64,000 bases of DNA, taken from the NCBI GenBank assembly GCA_963662895.1, contig OY759982.1:3410001-3474000 (forward strand), in the 5' to 3' direction. The notes under the pieces were generated by a model. The model did no database searches, was not told where the DNA came from, and worked only from the letters and a program-made list of their open reading frames with translations. Source of the stretch: GWE2-42-39 sp963662895. Lineage in GTDB: Bacteria; Bacteroidota; Bacteroidia; Bacteroidales; Prolixibacteraceae. The translations under genes and the position numbers were made by a program. Shown here piece by piece: positions 8,419 to 18,351 of the stretch. Every line of letters begins with the position of its first letter. Within the stretch, counting starts at the first letter, position 1.

Positions 8419-10629
8419 CTATTTTTCCCAAGCTGATTTTAATGAATAGACTTCTGCATTAACAACAATATTACCCCCGGTTGTCAAAGAATAGGACTTT
8501 TTTTCTTCAGGAATGAAACATGAGGTAACCACGACCTGACCATCGTTTCCATACACTTCAATAGTGGTTCGATCTACCAATATTCTTAATTTTACCTTCC
8601 CTTTAACCGGTATTAACGGAGCTTCTCCCATATTGTTGAAATATTCATCATTTGACTTTTTTTCAGACCTCCATTCAGTTGGAACGATATTATTCTCAAT
8701 AACAGGACCTCCGCAGGAAAAAACTTTCTTTTTCACGTCATATTGAATAAACACCCCTCTTATCCCAATATCAAAGGAGGATGATTTTTTAAGCTCAACT
8801 TCAATATTGAAATCATATAACTCCCCATCCAAGTCTTTAAACAGGTTGTCTCCTTTCTTCAATCTTACATTGCTCCACCTTGTTTCTTTATCATAAAGAC
8901 TTTTGATTTCTTTAACCGGCACTCTGAAAACCCGGACACCTCCGGGAGTAGACCGCAAAGTAAGTTCTGTCGGAAAATTCATTTGTTGCTCAAAAGGCAT
9001 ACCAGGATAACGCTTTGCCGGCATCCAGGCTATATGAAGGCATCGCCCATCAGGTACATTGCTCCAGGTTTGGGCGGCATAAAAATTTCTACCATAATCT
9101 CCCCTGAGTACTTCTGTTTCGGGCTTAAAATTTGTCCCGTCGAATGAACCAATTACATAGTTGCCATTGGCGCCAAAAAATAACCACTTCTTTTTATTCA
9201 TATCCCCATCGACTGGCAAGGGTTCAAACCCGGGGCATTCAGCAACCCCCTCTATGGATGAGGTTGACAGGTACTTCCATTTCTTCAAATCTGTTGAGGC
9301 AAATAATCCAAAGTCGAATCCTTTATCCAGATACAAAGACATTATCCATTTTTTTGAGTCCTCATCCCAAACTACTTTGGGGTCACGGTTATACTTATGA
9401 ATATTTTTAATAACCGGATTCTGGTCATAATATGTAAACGTTTCTCCTCCATCGGTGCTATAGGCGATACACTGGGTACAGGCCGGCCCTAATCCTGCAT
9501 CAGGGTCTCCCCCGTTGGTAATAAAAGCAATGATGGTTTTTTCTTCCCCTGTCTGGAACCCGGCTACATTGTTATGGTCCACAACAGCAGAACCAGACCA
9601 GCACCCTGCCCAAACCTTATGCGGGGTAATATGATTGGAAACCTGTTTCCAATGCACCAGGTCGGTACTTATGGCATGTCCCCAGTCTTTGTACTGCCCC
9701 GGACGGTGAGGGGGCATGTATTGAAAAAATAAATGGTATGTGCCATTGTAATACACTAAGCCATTCGGGTCGTTCAACCAGTTTTTCTTTGCTGTAAAAT
9801 GAAATTGTGGACGGTATTTTTCATGGTAATATTCTGGTCTGCCATCCTGTAAATAAGACACGCCTGAAACTTCTTTTATTTTTTCATCGGAGATATAACT
9901 ATCCCATAAAACAACATGATCAATAAGCCCTTTGAATTTCGCGCCAACCTGGCTGTCCGAAACATTAGCATAACCATATTTCCGTTTGTATTGCGCTCCT
10001 ATCAGGAGAGGCCTCCGGTTCCAGTTCCTTATTTCACCAACCGTAACTTCATCGTCGCATAGTTTCCCGTCAACAAATAATTCGGATTTTTCCCCGTTAA
10101 AACGGAATACGATATCATGCCACTTCGTTAATTCTTCCTTTGGAAGTTTATAATTGAGCGAGTGTGCCCCTGCAATATAATCATTACCTATTTTTGTTTG
10201 AATGTATACCTCATCGCCACAGGCATCAAGACTGATGCTGTAAGCTATATTTTGGTCGGTTCCGGCCTTATTCAGTAAAGGTACTTGTCCTTTTACTTTG
10301 TCTGCCCTCATCCTTACCAGAATAGATACTTCTTTACCTGACAGATTTAATTCTTCATTTATCCCCTGCCCTGCATCAAACCATCCTCCATTGAATTGGG
10401 CTACTACCCCGTCTCCACCCCTGTTTTTCGAGGCTTTTGCTTCTTCCCCATTTAAGTCAACAAAGCTCACATCTCCATAGGATTCCAGTTGACTATTCTT
10501 TACTGAATTATCATTTAAATCTAAAAATGTCCAGACTGCTATTGCCTCTTTAAAATTATCCCGCATATTGCAGGACAGAGATATAAAAATGAAGCTTATT
10601 ATTATTAATTGTAATCCTGTTTTTTTCAT
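8419..10629 (-). CDS. GH32 beta-fructosidase with N-terminal LamG-like domain, lipoprotein
   Basis: Hydrolyses beta-fructosidic bonds (levan, inulin or sucrose-type substrates). The ATG at 10629 gives a lipoprotein signal, MKKTGLQLIIISFIFISLSC; an upstream in-frame start would place 30 extra residues before it and is rejected. Residues ~30-255 form a concanavalin/LamG-like sandwich (SELFVDGKL, GLIDHVVLWD). The five-bladed GH32 propeller begins with NWLNDPNG, nucleophile Asp287. RDPK carries the transition-state Asp416, and ECPGFE holds acid/base Glu464. A C-terminal beta-sandwich completes it. The N-terminal lectin-like fusion is less common than bare GH32. It follows the clan GH-A gene after 281 bp containing a dispersed repeat. 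Confidence 0.92.
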   Translation of the reverse strand: MKKTGLQLIIISFIFISLSCNMRDNFKEAIAVWTFLDLNDNSVKNSQLESYGDVSFVDLNGEEAKASKNRGGDGVVAQFNGGWFDAGQGINEELNLSGKEVSILVRMRADKVKGQVPLLNKAGTDQNIAYSISLDACGDEVYIQTKIGNDYIAGAHSLNYKLPKEELTKWHDIVFRFNGEKSELFVDGKLCDDEVTVGEIRNWNRRPLLIGAQYKRKYGYANVSDSQVGAKFKGLIDHVVLWDSYISDEKIKEVSGVSYLQDGRPEYYHEKYRPQFHFTAKKNWLNDPNGLVYYNGTYHLFFQYMPPHRPGQYKDWGHAISTDLVHWKQVSNHITPHKVWAGCWSGSAVVDHNNVAGFQTGEEKTIIAFITNGGDPDAGLGPACTQCIAYSTDGGETFTYYDQNPVIKNIHKYNRDPKVVWDEDSKKWIMSLYLDKGFDFGLFASTDLKKWKYLSTSSIEGVAECPGFEPLPVDGDMNKKKWLFFGANGNYVIGSFDGTNFKPETEVLRGDYGRNFYAAQTWSNVPDGRCLHIAWMPAKRYPGMPFEQQMNFPTELTLRSTPGGVRVFRVPVKEIKSLYDKETRWSNVRLKKGDNLFKDLDGELYDFNIEVELKKSSSFDIGIRGVFIQYDVKKKVFSCGGPVIENNIVPTEWRSEKKSNDEYFNNMGEAPLIPVKGKVKLRILVDRTTIEVYGNDGQVVVTSCFIPEEKKSYSLTTGGNIVVNAEVYSLKSAWEK

Positions 10630-10696
10630 CTTATTGAAATTTAGTACCAAAATATGAGATATTAAATTCAAGATATTGCTTTTCTCAACAATCCTG

Positions 10697-10816
10697 CATT
10701 TCCGGCCATACAACTGCACCGTTTTTTTTGACGAACTACCGTGGGCAGGGTTATTCCGTTTGCATTCCCCCCCCGGGGTTGCGTTCGTGTCTCACTAAAC
10801 CCGGGCTACCAAAATA
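10697..10816. repeat. dispersed intergenic repeat, copy A
   Basis: The segment starts CATTTCCGGCCATACAA, contains ACGAACTACCG and ends CCCGGGCTACCAAAATAT. It aligns over its whole length with 18177-18294. Both copies sit between genes of PUL1, here between the GH-A and GH32 genes. It resembles recurrent Bacteroidota intergenic sequence containing CGGGCTACCAA (memory, not searched). Confidence 0.65.
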
Positions 10817-10910
10817 TCATCTCCGGGATTTTTATCCCCTCCCTTTTTCATCTCCTCCTCTTCTCATTTTTTGGGGGTCGAACTGCTCAATGACAGCTTT
10901 TTCGGGACTG

Positions 10911-12011
10911 TTATTCTTTACCGGTCAGTGTTTTTATAACCCGGATCTCATCTTCGCTGTACGGTGTCCCGTCCTTTCTTAAAATATCATGAAACCACAC
11001 TTCGGGTTCTTTGCCCGACTTTACAGGCGTATCCCAGGCATAAATTGTATTGGTTTTACCTGACACAAAGCCCCAGTTGATGGCACCAATGTTTTTTTCT
11101 TTCAGCAAGGGCATGATGTTATCGAACCGGCTGTCGCGTGTACGGGCCATATACTCGGAGCAAATCATAGGCCTGCCGTATGTTTTTAAGGTATCAATTG
11201 CTGTCGTATGTTTTTCCCGGGTTTCGTAATTGTGGTAACTAATCACGTCAGAATTTTCAATCTGGAATTTGTTCAAATCAGTCAGGTTGTTATCCCACAC
11301 CCCTGCTGTAACAGGTTGCGACGGATTCACTTCCCTGGCCCATTTGAATACGCTTTTAAGCAACGGTAACGAACGGTTGACCTGACCGCTGTTCCCGGGC
11401 TCGTTATAAAGGTCCCAGATTACAATCCGCCGGTCGTTGGCAAAGGTTTGCATCACATCCTTTACATACTCTTCCAGGGTTACAATAAGCGTAGTATCTT
11501 CAAAAATAAGGTCTCCCGGATCGCGTACCCATCCGGAGTTATGGACACCTGTTTTAGGTTCCGGCTGTTTGCCCGCATGGTAGGTTACATTCCAACAATC
11601 ATCAAAAAAAACGAACATGGTACCGATCCCGTGGCTCCACGAAATTTCAAGATACCTATTTAATCTTTCTTTAAACCCTTTTTTATCGATTTTCCAGGCA
11701 AGATGGTGCAAATAAACGCGCATACAGTTCATCCCCAGCTCTTCGGCCCAGGTTAGTTCCCGGTTAATAGTAACCGGATCAAAGGTTTCTGCCTGAAACA
11801 TTTCCAACTGGTTAACGGCCGTACTGGGTTGAAAATTACTTCCTCTCATCCAGCCCCATTTTGCCGCCCATTCTTCGCCCTTTTCAACAGACCAAACGGC
11901 ATTTACGTCTTCTTTTTGTACTGCATTCTTGTTTCCCTTTTTTTGATTTTGACAGGAAATTATGCCTGACAGAAAACAAATGCTGATAATTACACTATAA
12001 ACTTTCTTCAT
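10911..12011 (-). CDS. clan GH-A glycoside hydrolase (GH5-like), lipoprotein
   Basis: A retaining (beta/alpha)8-barrel glycosidase. MKKVYSVIISICFLSGIISC is a lipoprotein signal with lipobox Cys20. The barrel spans ~50-350: RGSNFQPSTA (56-65), NCMRVYLHH (95-103), WDLYNEPGN (199-207) with acid/base Glu204, and ICSEYMAR (283-290) with nucleophile Glu286. Such proteins are often labelled 1,4-beta-xylanase, but the fold also covers mannanases and other beta-glycosidases, so specificity is open. Its start is 21 bp after the GH127 stop, so the two are co-transcribed. Confidence 0.82.
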   Translation of the reverse strand: MKKVYSVIISICFLSGIISCQNQKKGNKNAVQKEDVNAVWSVEKGEEWAAKWGWMRGSNFQPSTAVNQLEMFQAETFDPVTINRELTWAEELGMNCMRVYLHHLAWKIDKKGFKERLNRYLEISWSHGIGTMFVFFDDCWNVTYHAGKQPEPKTGVHNSGWVRDPGDLIFEDTTLIVTLEEYVKDVMQTFANDRRIVIWDLYNEPGNSGQVNRSLPLLKSVFKWAREVNPSQPVTAGVWDNNLTDLNKFQIENSDVISYHNYETREKHTTAIDTLKTYGRPMICSEYMARTRDSRFDNIMPLLKEKNIGAINWGFVSGKTNTIYAWDTPVKSGKEPEVWFHDILRKDGTPYSEDEIRVIKTLTGKE

Positions 12012-12032
12012 CTTATAAAAATTATTTGTTTT

Positions 12033-14231
12033 TTACCATTCATTTGCATCTTCCCCTTCTTCTATTACGGGGAAAGCACTTATCCGCAAGCGGGCCGCCC
12101 CCATGGGAATCAATTCCACTTCTTCCACGGGTTCAGATGACCTTACAGGGCTGTCTTCTAATTCCCCGGCCAGGCCATATTTGTCGATTTTCCAGGCAGG
12201 TATTTGTTTTGCCTTTGCTTTCAGCACAATAGGCGATGCTTCCGGGGTAAACGGGAAATTATCTTTGGGCCATGCTTTGGTCAGTATTTCAAAAGATGCT
12301 TCCGGGGTGCTTTTTAGTATAAGCCCGTAATTCCAGAGCAAGGCAGGCTCGATATTATAAGAAGGCCATGCTTCTTTATCCACGCCCTTTTGCCATTTGG
12401 AATCGAATATTGCGGTCTTATCGCTCGCTTGTTTCACATAGTTTTCTTCTATTTTGAGAGAAAAGGTTAAAGGCCCGTAATTTACACTTACGCTGTTGTG
12501 ATTTTTTTGCCAGGTTTTTACATGAAGGGATCTATGTAATACGAGCATAATCTCATCCTCATTCTCCCATACCCTGGAAATTCGCAGGTATTTACCCGGG
12601 ACAGGCACCACATCCAGCTTTTTCCCATTAAGCCGGACGGAAGAATTGCCGGCCCATCCGGGTATCCTGAAATACAGCGGGAATTTATCTGATTCACTTG
12701 TTTTAACTGTAAGCTTTAATTGGTCTTCAAAAGGATAATGGGAACGGGTAGTGATATTCACTGTTCCACCTTTCCCTACTTTGGCATTTACGGTACCGGC
12801 AGCATAAAGGACAGCAGCGAGGCCATTGCCGGGAGTCGCCATCCAAAGGTTTTCAGTATAGTACGGCCATCCCTGCGCATGGTTGTGCTGACAACAACGT
12901 GAACTAAACGGGTTCATCATAAGGAAAGGGCCACTGTTGCTAATTCCCGGATGATGGTTTTTATCATCGCTAATCACCATGTTGGGGCTTGTTATGTACC
13001 GAAGGCTTTTGAAATCGGGGGTAACAGCAGCAGGATAGGTATTAAAGGCAACATTCTCGGCATGGTCGGCCCAGAATATATCCCCGGTAATCCGCAACAG
13101 ATGTTCGTCTGAGTTCATTTGTTCTACTATTCCACAGGTTTCTATACCTTGCCTTGGATCGTTGTAGCCGGGGCGGGCATTCTCATCGGCCCCAAACATA
13201 CCGCCCGGAACCTGTCCAAAATGTTCCCTGACAATATTAAAATTGTCGTAAGCGGCCTGCAAATCTTTTTTATTACCGCTGAGCTGGTAATATTGTGCCG
13301 GCTCCCTAAATGCCTGGGCTATGTTTACGTTGTGCCAATCGATTAAATCGCCATACCACTCGGGCCACTCCATTCCTTCCCGTATTTCTTTTTGTCCCCC
13401 GATAGCATCAAAAGCGTGCCCCCTGCTGTCCCATGGAGCTGTGTTACGGTGTATTTTTCCGGCCAGTTCAAGAAGCCATGTTTCGCCGATCCTGTTGTAG
13501 AGCCACAAAACACTGTGCAGGTTATCGCCACCCCGTATGTATTGCCAATATTTTGTTTTTGAGAGAAATACTTCGTCGGGCACGGAAAGCTGAAACCTGA
13601 AATACTTCGTCATCAAATCAATGACACGTTCATCTGCACTATATTCATAATAAGACTGCAGGCAGTACAACATTATCATATTGGGCCAAAAATCAATTAT
13701 TTGCGATTCCTTTTTAAGGCGTTCCTCTGTACGTTCTGCTTCATTAATATAGCTCTCCCATGCAAAACCGGGACCGAAAAAACCATTTTCCCTTTGACTA
13801 TTAATGGCAGCTTCTATCCATATCCGGGTTTCATCAATCATCTCTTTATCTTTAAGGATATACCCCATATTCGCATAACCCTTTAGCCAGTAGGGTACTT
13901 CTTCCCATCCCCATTTTCCTTCTCCGTCAGGGGAAAGCCATGCATTTCCATCTTTCTGCAACCATGCACTTATTTTGTTCAGGTTTCCTGTTAAGCCTTC
14001 TTTTTGCCTGAGCAGGATTTCTTTAAGCCATCCTTCTGGTTTTATAGAACCGACCGGCAACTTGATTAGCCTGTTGGGCTGAAGTGGTTTTCGGTTACTG
14101 GTATAATGCTCGTTTGTTTCACCTGTGCCGGGAATCTCAACCACAGAGATCTCTATATCTCCATTTTGCCGATGGCTACAAGACAATGCCAGACTGATTA
14201 CGACTATTGCTAAAAACTTTGTTTTGGTCAT
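12033..14231 (-). CDS. GH127-type beta-L-arabinofuranosidase (DUF1680), lipoprotein
   Basis: Removes beta-L-arabinofuranose or a related furanose from side chains; related families GH146 and others share the fold. The signal MTKTKFLAIVVISLALSCSH is lipoprotein-like. An (alpha/alpha)6 barrel spans ~60-460. The Zn-cysteine active site is visible as IETCG (Glu364, Cys366) and SRCCQHNHAQGWP (Cys446/447), matching the Glu-x-Cys and Cys-Cys arrangement of GH127, where one Cys is the nucleophile. C-terminal beta-sandwiches follow. Length of 732 is normal. It lies 130 bp after GH38 and 21 bp before the GH-A gene. Confidence 0.87.
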   Translation of the reverse strand: MTKTKFLAIVVISLALSCSHRQNGDIEISVVEIPGTGETNEHYTSNRKPLQPNRLIKLPVGSIKPEGWLKEILLRQKEGLTGNLNKISAWLQKDGNAWLSPDGEGKWGWEEVPYWLKGYANMGYILKDKEMIDETRIWIEAAINSQRENGFFGPGFAWESYINEAERTEERLKKESQIIDFWPNMIMLYCLQSYYEYSADERVIDLMTKYFRFQLSVPDEVFLSKTKYWQYIRGGDNLHSVLWLYNRIGETWLLELAGKIHRNTAPWDSRGHAFDAIGGQKEIREGMEWPEWYGDLIDWHNVNIAQAFREPAQYYQLSGNKKDLQAAYDNFNIVREHFGQVPGGMFGADENARPGYNDPRQGIETCGIVEQMNSDEHLLRITGDIFWADHAENVAFNTYPAAVTPDFKSLRYITSPNMVISDDKNHHPGISNSGPFLMMNPFSSRCCQHNHAQGWPYYTENLWMATPGNGLAAVLYAAGTVNAKVGKGGTVNITTRSHYPFEDQLKLTVKTSESDKFPLYFRIPGWAGNSSVRLNGKKLDVVPVPGKYLRISRVWENEDEIMLVLHRSLHVKTWQKNHNSVSVNYGPLTFSLKIEENYVKQASDKTAIFDSKWQKGVDKEAWPSYNIEPALLWNYGLILKSTPEASFEILTKAWPKDNFPFTPEASPIVLKAKAKQIPAWKIDKYGLAGELEDSPVRSSEPVEEVELIPMGAARLRISAFPVIEEGEDANEW

Positions 14232-14361
14232 AATTTAATAATCATTAATCACAAAAGGTGTGAAGTAAAAAAGCAGTAATAAAAAAAATATGTTTTTAAA
14301 ATCCATAATATCCTGTTTTGATTAGTATCCTAAGTATTTGTTTCGTTTTTGTCTTAAATGC

Positions 14362-16848
14362 TCAGAACCCGATTAAAAATGTCCGGATTTGATTCGGTTT
14401 GATGAAAAAGGAAAACGATTTTCCGTCAATAGTTAATTCCGGCTGGAGCAAAAGCGGGTGTTCAATATGATTTGTTTCCATTACTTTGGCCGGTTTGGCC
14501 GGCAATGTTACTTTAATTGTGTCTTCCCTGGCTTCTGTTTCATATATCCTCAGTATGAGGTTTTGAGGATTCCAGTCACCCTCCTGTACTTTTAATGCGG
14601 AAATAATAGCATGATCACTGTCCGTGCCGTAAAATGAATATTTTGCAGGCAATACCATTTTTGACGTCCAGCCGGATGTTTCCCCTTTATGCTTGTTTTC
14701 CTGTTTGGCTATAAGTGGTTGGTTAACTTCAAACGCCTTTTGAGGTGTTTTGCCCTCTTTCCAATCCCCTTGATGAGCATAAATCGAATAGTTTACTATA
14801 TGCTCCCCTTCGTCCATCCTCGGATCCATGTCGCGGGCACTTCGCAATACCGACATATGAATGGTGTTATTGTTTATCCCAAACCCGTATCTTGCCGTAT
14901 TTATAAAAGTAATTCCATTTCTGTCCCCGGATAAATCGACCCAGTTTTGTGCAGGATATTCCCATTCGCCCTGCTTACGGGATATGGCTCCGAAAGGTTG
15001 TTCATAAGTTGCAATGCCATCCTTCAGCTTGCAAGGGAAAGCTACCTGAAGGTATTTATCCCGATCGTGCCAATTGACCTTTATCTTAAAATCAATAACC
15101 GGACTTCCTGCTTTTAAAACCATTTCGCGCGTAAAAGTTGATTCTTCCGAACGGTCTTTCCACTGCACAACAATCTCTAAGGGCGATTTTTTTATAACCA
15201 CGGGGGCGCCAAGAGAATGGATGTTTACCTGCTTGCCCAGTTGCATCCTCCATGAGCTGCTGGAAATTTCTTCATAAAGCTGCAATCGGTTTCCAATCCC
15301 TGATAATAATTCTTTTTTCAGGGTTTTGTCGTACAGGCCAGACATACCGTTTTTGTCCCAGGTTACCCGGTAAAATTCATTTTCTGCCGTATTTTTTCCT
15401 TTCAGCTTAAGGTTGGAAGTAAAATTTTCCGGGGTGCCTTCGATAATACGAAACATGCTATACCCTACAGGAAGGATATCCGCAGCCCAAAAGTTAAGCT
15501 TCACCTTTAGGCCGTCTTCCGATTTGTCAACTATCTCGAAAGGGACTTTCTTGTTTTGTGCATTGACCATACAAAATTCATCGGGAGGGGCAATAAAATT
15601 TATGTCGGCCTTGACATAAGCGCTCCTTGTCCATGAAAGGGGATTGTAAACAATAACAGGAATGCCTTCTCCTTTTGTGTTTATGCGGTTCCCTATGTTT
15701 TCCAGTCCGAAATCCAATAAACTTTGAACCGACTTTTTTAACTGCCCGTATTCCAGCATTGCATCGTCTGCTGCTGAGCCTATGCATGTCCCTGGCAATA
15801 CATCGTGAAACTGGTTGCGTAATAAGACCTTCCAGGCTTCCCTAAAATCTATGCGGGGAAAGAACGGCTTTCCCTGTAATTGCGAACCAATAAAGGCAAA
15901 ACGTTCGGTAACAAGAAGGCTGTTTTCGATTTCCCGGTTGGCTTGTTTTAGGCGCGCATGCGACGTAAAACATCCTGTGAACCTGTTTTCTTTACCAATT
16001 CCCATCTCTTTTTTCCAGGTTGGCCATTGATTTTGAGCAAGCTTTTCAAAATAAGCCCCGGGCGAACCATAGGATATTTCCCCGAATATATTTTTTTCTT
16101 TTAAACTGTGAATCCCTTCAATATCCGGGCTCCGCGGGCCGCCGCCATGATCGCCTTCCCCATACAAAACCAGGGCTTCGTTGTATTTTGCATCTTCATA
16201 CCATTCTGTTACGCCTTTTATCATTTTCGAATCAATCCGGTTATTATATGCCCCGGGGGTGTTATATGCGAGGATACGCGAGCCATCGGGGCTTTCCCAC
16301 CAGAAAATACGTTTCCCTTTGGGATGGTGGCGCATAAACACAAAATATTTCATCCCGCACCCGGCATAAATTTGCGGCAGGGTATTTACCTTTCCGGAAA
16401 AAGCATCGGGCGACCATACAATATCCGACAAAGGGATTTGCAGATTTTTCCTGATGTACCCGCTCCCGATTAGTATTTGCCGGATTAACGATTCACCTCC
16501 GGGCATTGCCTCGTCCATTTCGCACCATTGATTCCCTACTACCGACCAGGTACCTTTATTAATCTGCTGTTTTATACGCTGAAATAGGCCCTGATTATTT
16601 TTTTGAACATATTCATACAAGGCTAGTTGACTTTGGGCAAAAGTAAGACCCGGTTCCTTTTCCATCATTTTTAAAACCCCGTCAAATGTATCAAAAATGA
16701 CATGGTCGGTTGTTTCGTTCCAACGCCAGCGGTAAGCAAAATCAATGTGGGCATGGCCTATCATTTTCAATGAAAGTGAATCGGTCTGTGCCCCAGCGCA
16801 TAATATACCGCTCAAAAAAATCAATAAAAGTGTAATTTTCCTTTTCAT
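14362..16848 (-). CDS. GH38 alpha-mannosidase
   Basis: A retaining, metal-dependent alpha-mannosidase that trims alpha-mannosides. The ATG at 16848 gives signal peptide MKRKITLLLIFLSGILCAGA; the longer frame adds 14 residues without support. GHAHIDFAYRWRW (31-43) supplies the Zn ligands His34 and Asp36 or neighbours. WSPDAFSG (145-152) holds the nucleophile Asp148. HDVLPGTC (~380) carries another metal His. GEGDHGGGP is also conserved. The C-terminal beta domains extend to residue 828. Bacterial GH38s of this length often act on host N-glycans or fungal/algal mannans; here it is in a mixed arabinose/fructose PUL. 88 bp follow the broken propeller gene. Confidence 0.92.
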   Translation of the reverse strand: MKRKITLLLIFLSGILCAGAQTDSLSLKMIGHAHIDFAYRWRWNETTDHVIFDTFDGVLKMMEKEPGLTFAQSQLALYEYVQKNNQGLFQRIKQQINKGTWSVVGNQWCEMDEAMPGGESLIRQILIGSGYIRKNLQIPLSDIVWSPDAFSGKVNTLPQIYAGCGMKYFVFMRHHPKGKRIFWWESPDGSRILAYNTPGAYNNRIDSKMIKGVTEWYEDAKYNEALVLYGEGDHGGGPRSPDIEGIHSLKEKNIFGEISYGSPGAYFEKLAQNQWPTWKKEMGIGKENRFTGCFTSHARLKQANREIENSLLVTERFAFIGSQLQGKPFFPRIDFREAWKVLLRNQFHDVLPGTCIGSAADDAMLEYGQLKKSVQSLLDFGLENIGNRINTKGEGIPVIVYNPLSWTRSAYVKADINFIAPPDEFCMVNAQNKKVPFEIVDKSEDGLKVKLNFWAADILPVGYSMFRIIEGTPENFTSNLKLKGKNTAENEFYRVTWDKNGMSGLYDKTLKKELLSGIGNRLQLYEEISSSSWRMQLGKQVNIHSLGAPVVIKKSPLEIVVQWKDRSEESTFTREMVLKAGSPVIDFKIKVNWHDRDKYLQVAFPCKLKDGIATYEQPFGAISRKQGEWEYPAQNWVDLSGDRNGITFINTARYGFGINNNTIHMSVLRSARDMDPRMDEGEHIVNYSIYAHQGDWKEGKTPQKAFEVNQPLIAKQENKHKGETSGWTSKMVLPAKYSFYGTDSDHAIISALKVQEGDWNPQNLILRIYETEAREDTIKVTLPAKPAKVMETNHIEHPLLLQPELTIDGKSFSFFIKPNQIRTFLIGF

Positions 16849-16936
16849 AATATTATCTAATTTTTCCCCAGGATCAGGACTTGCCCCCAATTTCTTGCTT
16901 TTTACAATATGTCTCTAATTCACATCTTTATCCTTA

Positions 16937-18110
16937 TTAATCGCAGTCAGTGGTTTCGACAAGTTTTCCTTTCAGCATGTAAATTTTATTGTTATAGCTG
17001 GTAAATAGCAGGATACTCCCGTCGCTTAATGTTGTAACACTATTCCACAACCCGGAAAAGGTTTCCGGGATATCAAAGGGATTCACATCAATTACGTTAT
17101 AGGCTGAATAAGTCCCTTCCTGATTAATGGCCAAAAACGGGACAGAGACATCAGATGTTGTCCTGTCCCAGGAGGTTTGCCCCGACAGCAATATCCTGTC
17201 GCCCAATACTGCCAGATAGGGAGCCCCTGCGTATATTGTTAAATCCCTGTATGCAGGGATCACACTATGATATTTTGTAATGGCAGTACTGCCAGGTGTC
17301 GGTTCACTTTTTATTAATGACAGATGGATTGCCCCTCCGTCTGAATCATCCTCGACAGCAGTATACATTGTATCGTCAGGGGCGATTATTGGCACCGGCA
17401 TACCTCCGGAGGGAAAACAATAACATATCGTAGAACTCCATGAAACACCTTTATCGCAGGATACCATCTTGGATATTTCCTGTTCGTCGGAATCGGTATA
17501 AGGCCCTTCGTTGGCAAAATATATTTCCAGTTCGCCGGTGGGCAACTCTATCATCTTTGGTTCCCAGCACCCGTTTTTAGAGTTTGTTCCGGCCTGGTAT
17601 ATAATATTCAGCAGACCAAGTTCCTCCCACCGGCTTTCTTAATACCCCTATTTCAAAGTGGTACGGGTATAGTTCTTCTGTTGTTTGATAACCACAAGGC
17701 CTGGGATTAACGCAAACCAACAATGTGCCATCGCTTAACTGGATGAAATCGGGGACTGCCAAATCGTGGGTTGCAATATTGGGATGGATCAATTCTTCGT
17801 CGCTCCAGGAAAGGCCGCCATCGGAACTATACCGGGCAATAATCCCTCCGTTTTCCAAATAACCGGCGTCGCCATATACCAGCATTATCCGGCCATCCTG
17901 TAATTCAATAGCCCGGGCATACCCCCGATAATCGGTATCACCACTATTCGATACGATACTGGCTTCTCCCTGCCATTCAATTTTTTCACAGGTTGTTGGT
18001 TCAGAACCGGAACCGTCATCCCCGTCATCAATAACATCATCGCTTCCCCCGCAGGCTGCAAGTAAGATACTTGCAAGAACCGACAGACATAAATTCCTGT
18101 TTGTTTTCAT
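16937..18110 (-). pseudogene. Asp-box propeller (sialidase/GH93-like) lipoprotein, frameshifted
   Basis: A near copy of the adjacent gene 18352-19524. It starts MKTNRNLCLSVLASILLAAC (ATG 18110; 18122 also possible). It runs in frame to about 17615, where TWSAEYYIPGRNKL* replaces the paralog's SWSELNIIYQAD. Removing a two-base deficit restores LLNIIYQAGTNSKNGCWEP and the rest to the stop at 16937. So the gene is split into a 5' and a 3' reading frame. The first Asp box YSSDGGLSW and the CWEP motif are still present. Either a real recent pseudogene or a sequencing error; function as in the paralog. Confidence 0.8.
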
Positions 18111-18176
18111 TCTGTTCTTCATTTTTTATTTCTTATTTTTTGTTGAATGCAAGGCATTGCTATTTTCAACTTTTCT

Positions 18177-18294
18177 CATTTCCGGCCAAACAATTATACC
18201 ACCTTTTTACACGAACTACCGAGGCGGGCATCTTTGGCTTCCATTAATCCGGGATGACATTCACTTCGTTCATTTACCCCAGGCTACCAATATG
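18177..18294. repeat. dispersed intergenic repeat, copy B
   Basis: Begins CATTTCCGGCCAAACAA, has ACGAACTACCGAGG and ends CCCAGGCTACCAATATGT. It aligns with copy A at 10697-10816. It fills the 241-bp gap between the two duplicated propeller genes. Confidence 0.65.
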
Positions 18295-18351
18295 TGCCCC
18301 TACGTCTTATCGTCACCTCATTATATCCAAAATATTTTTGGGTCGATACAG

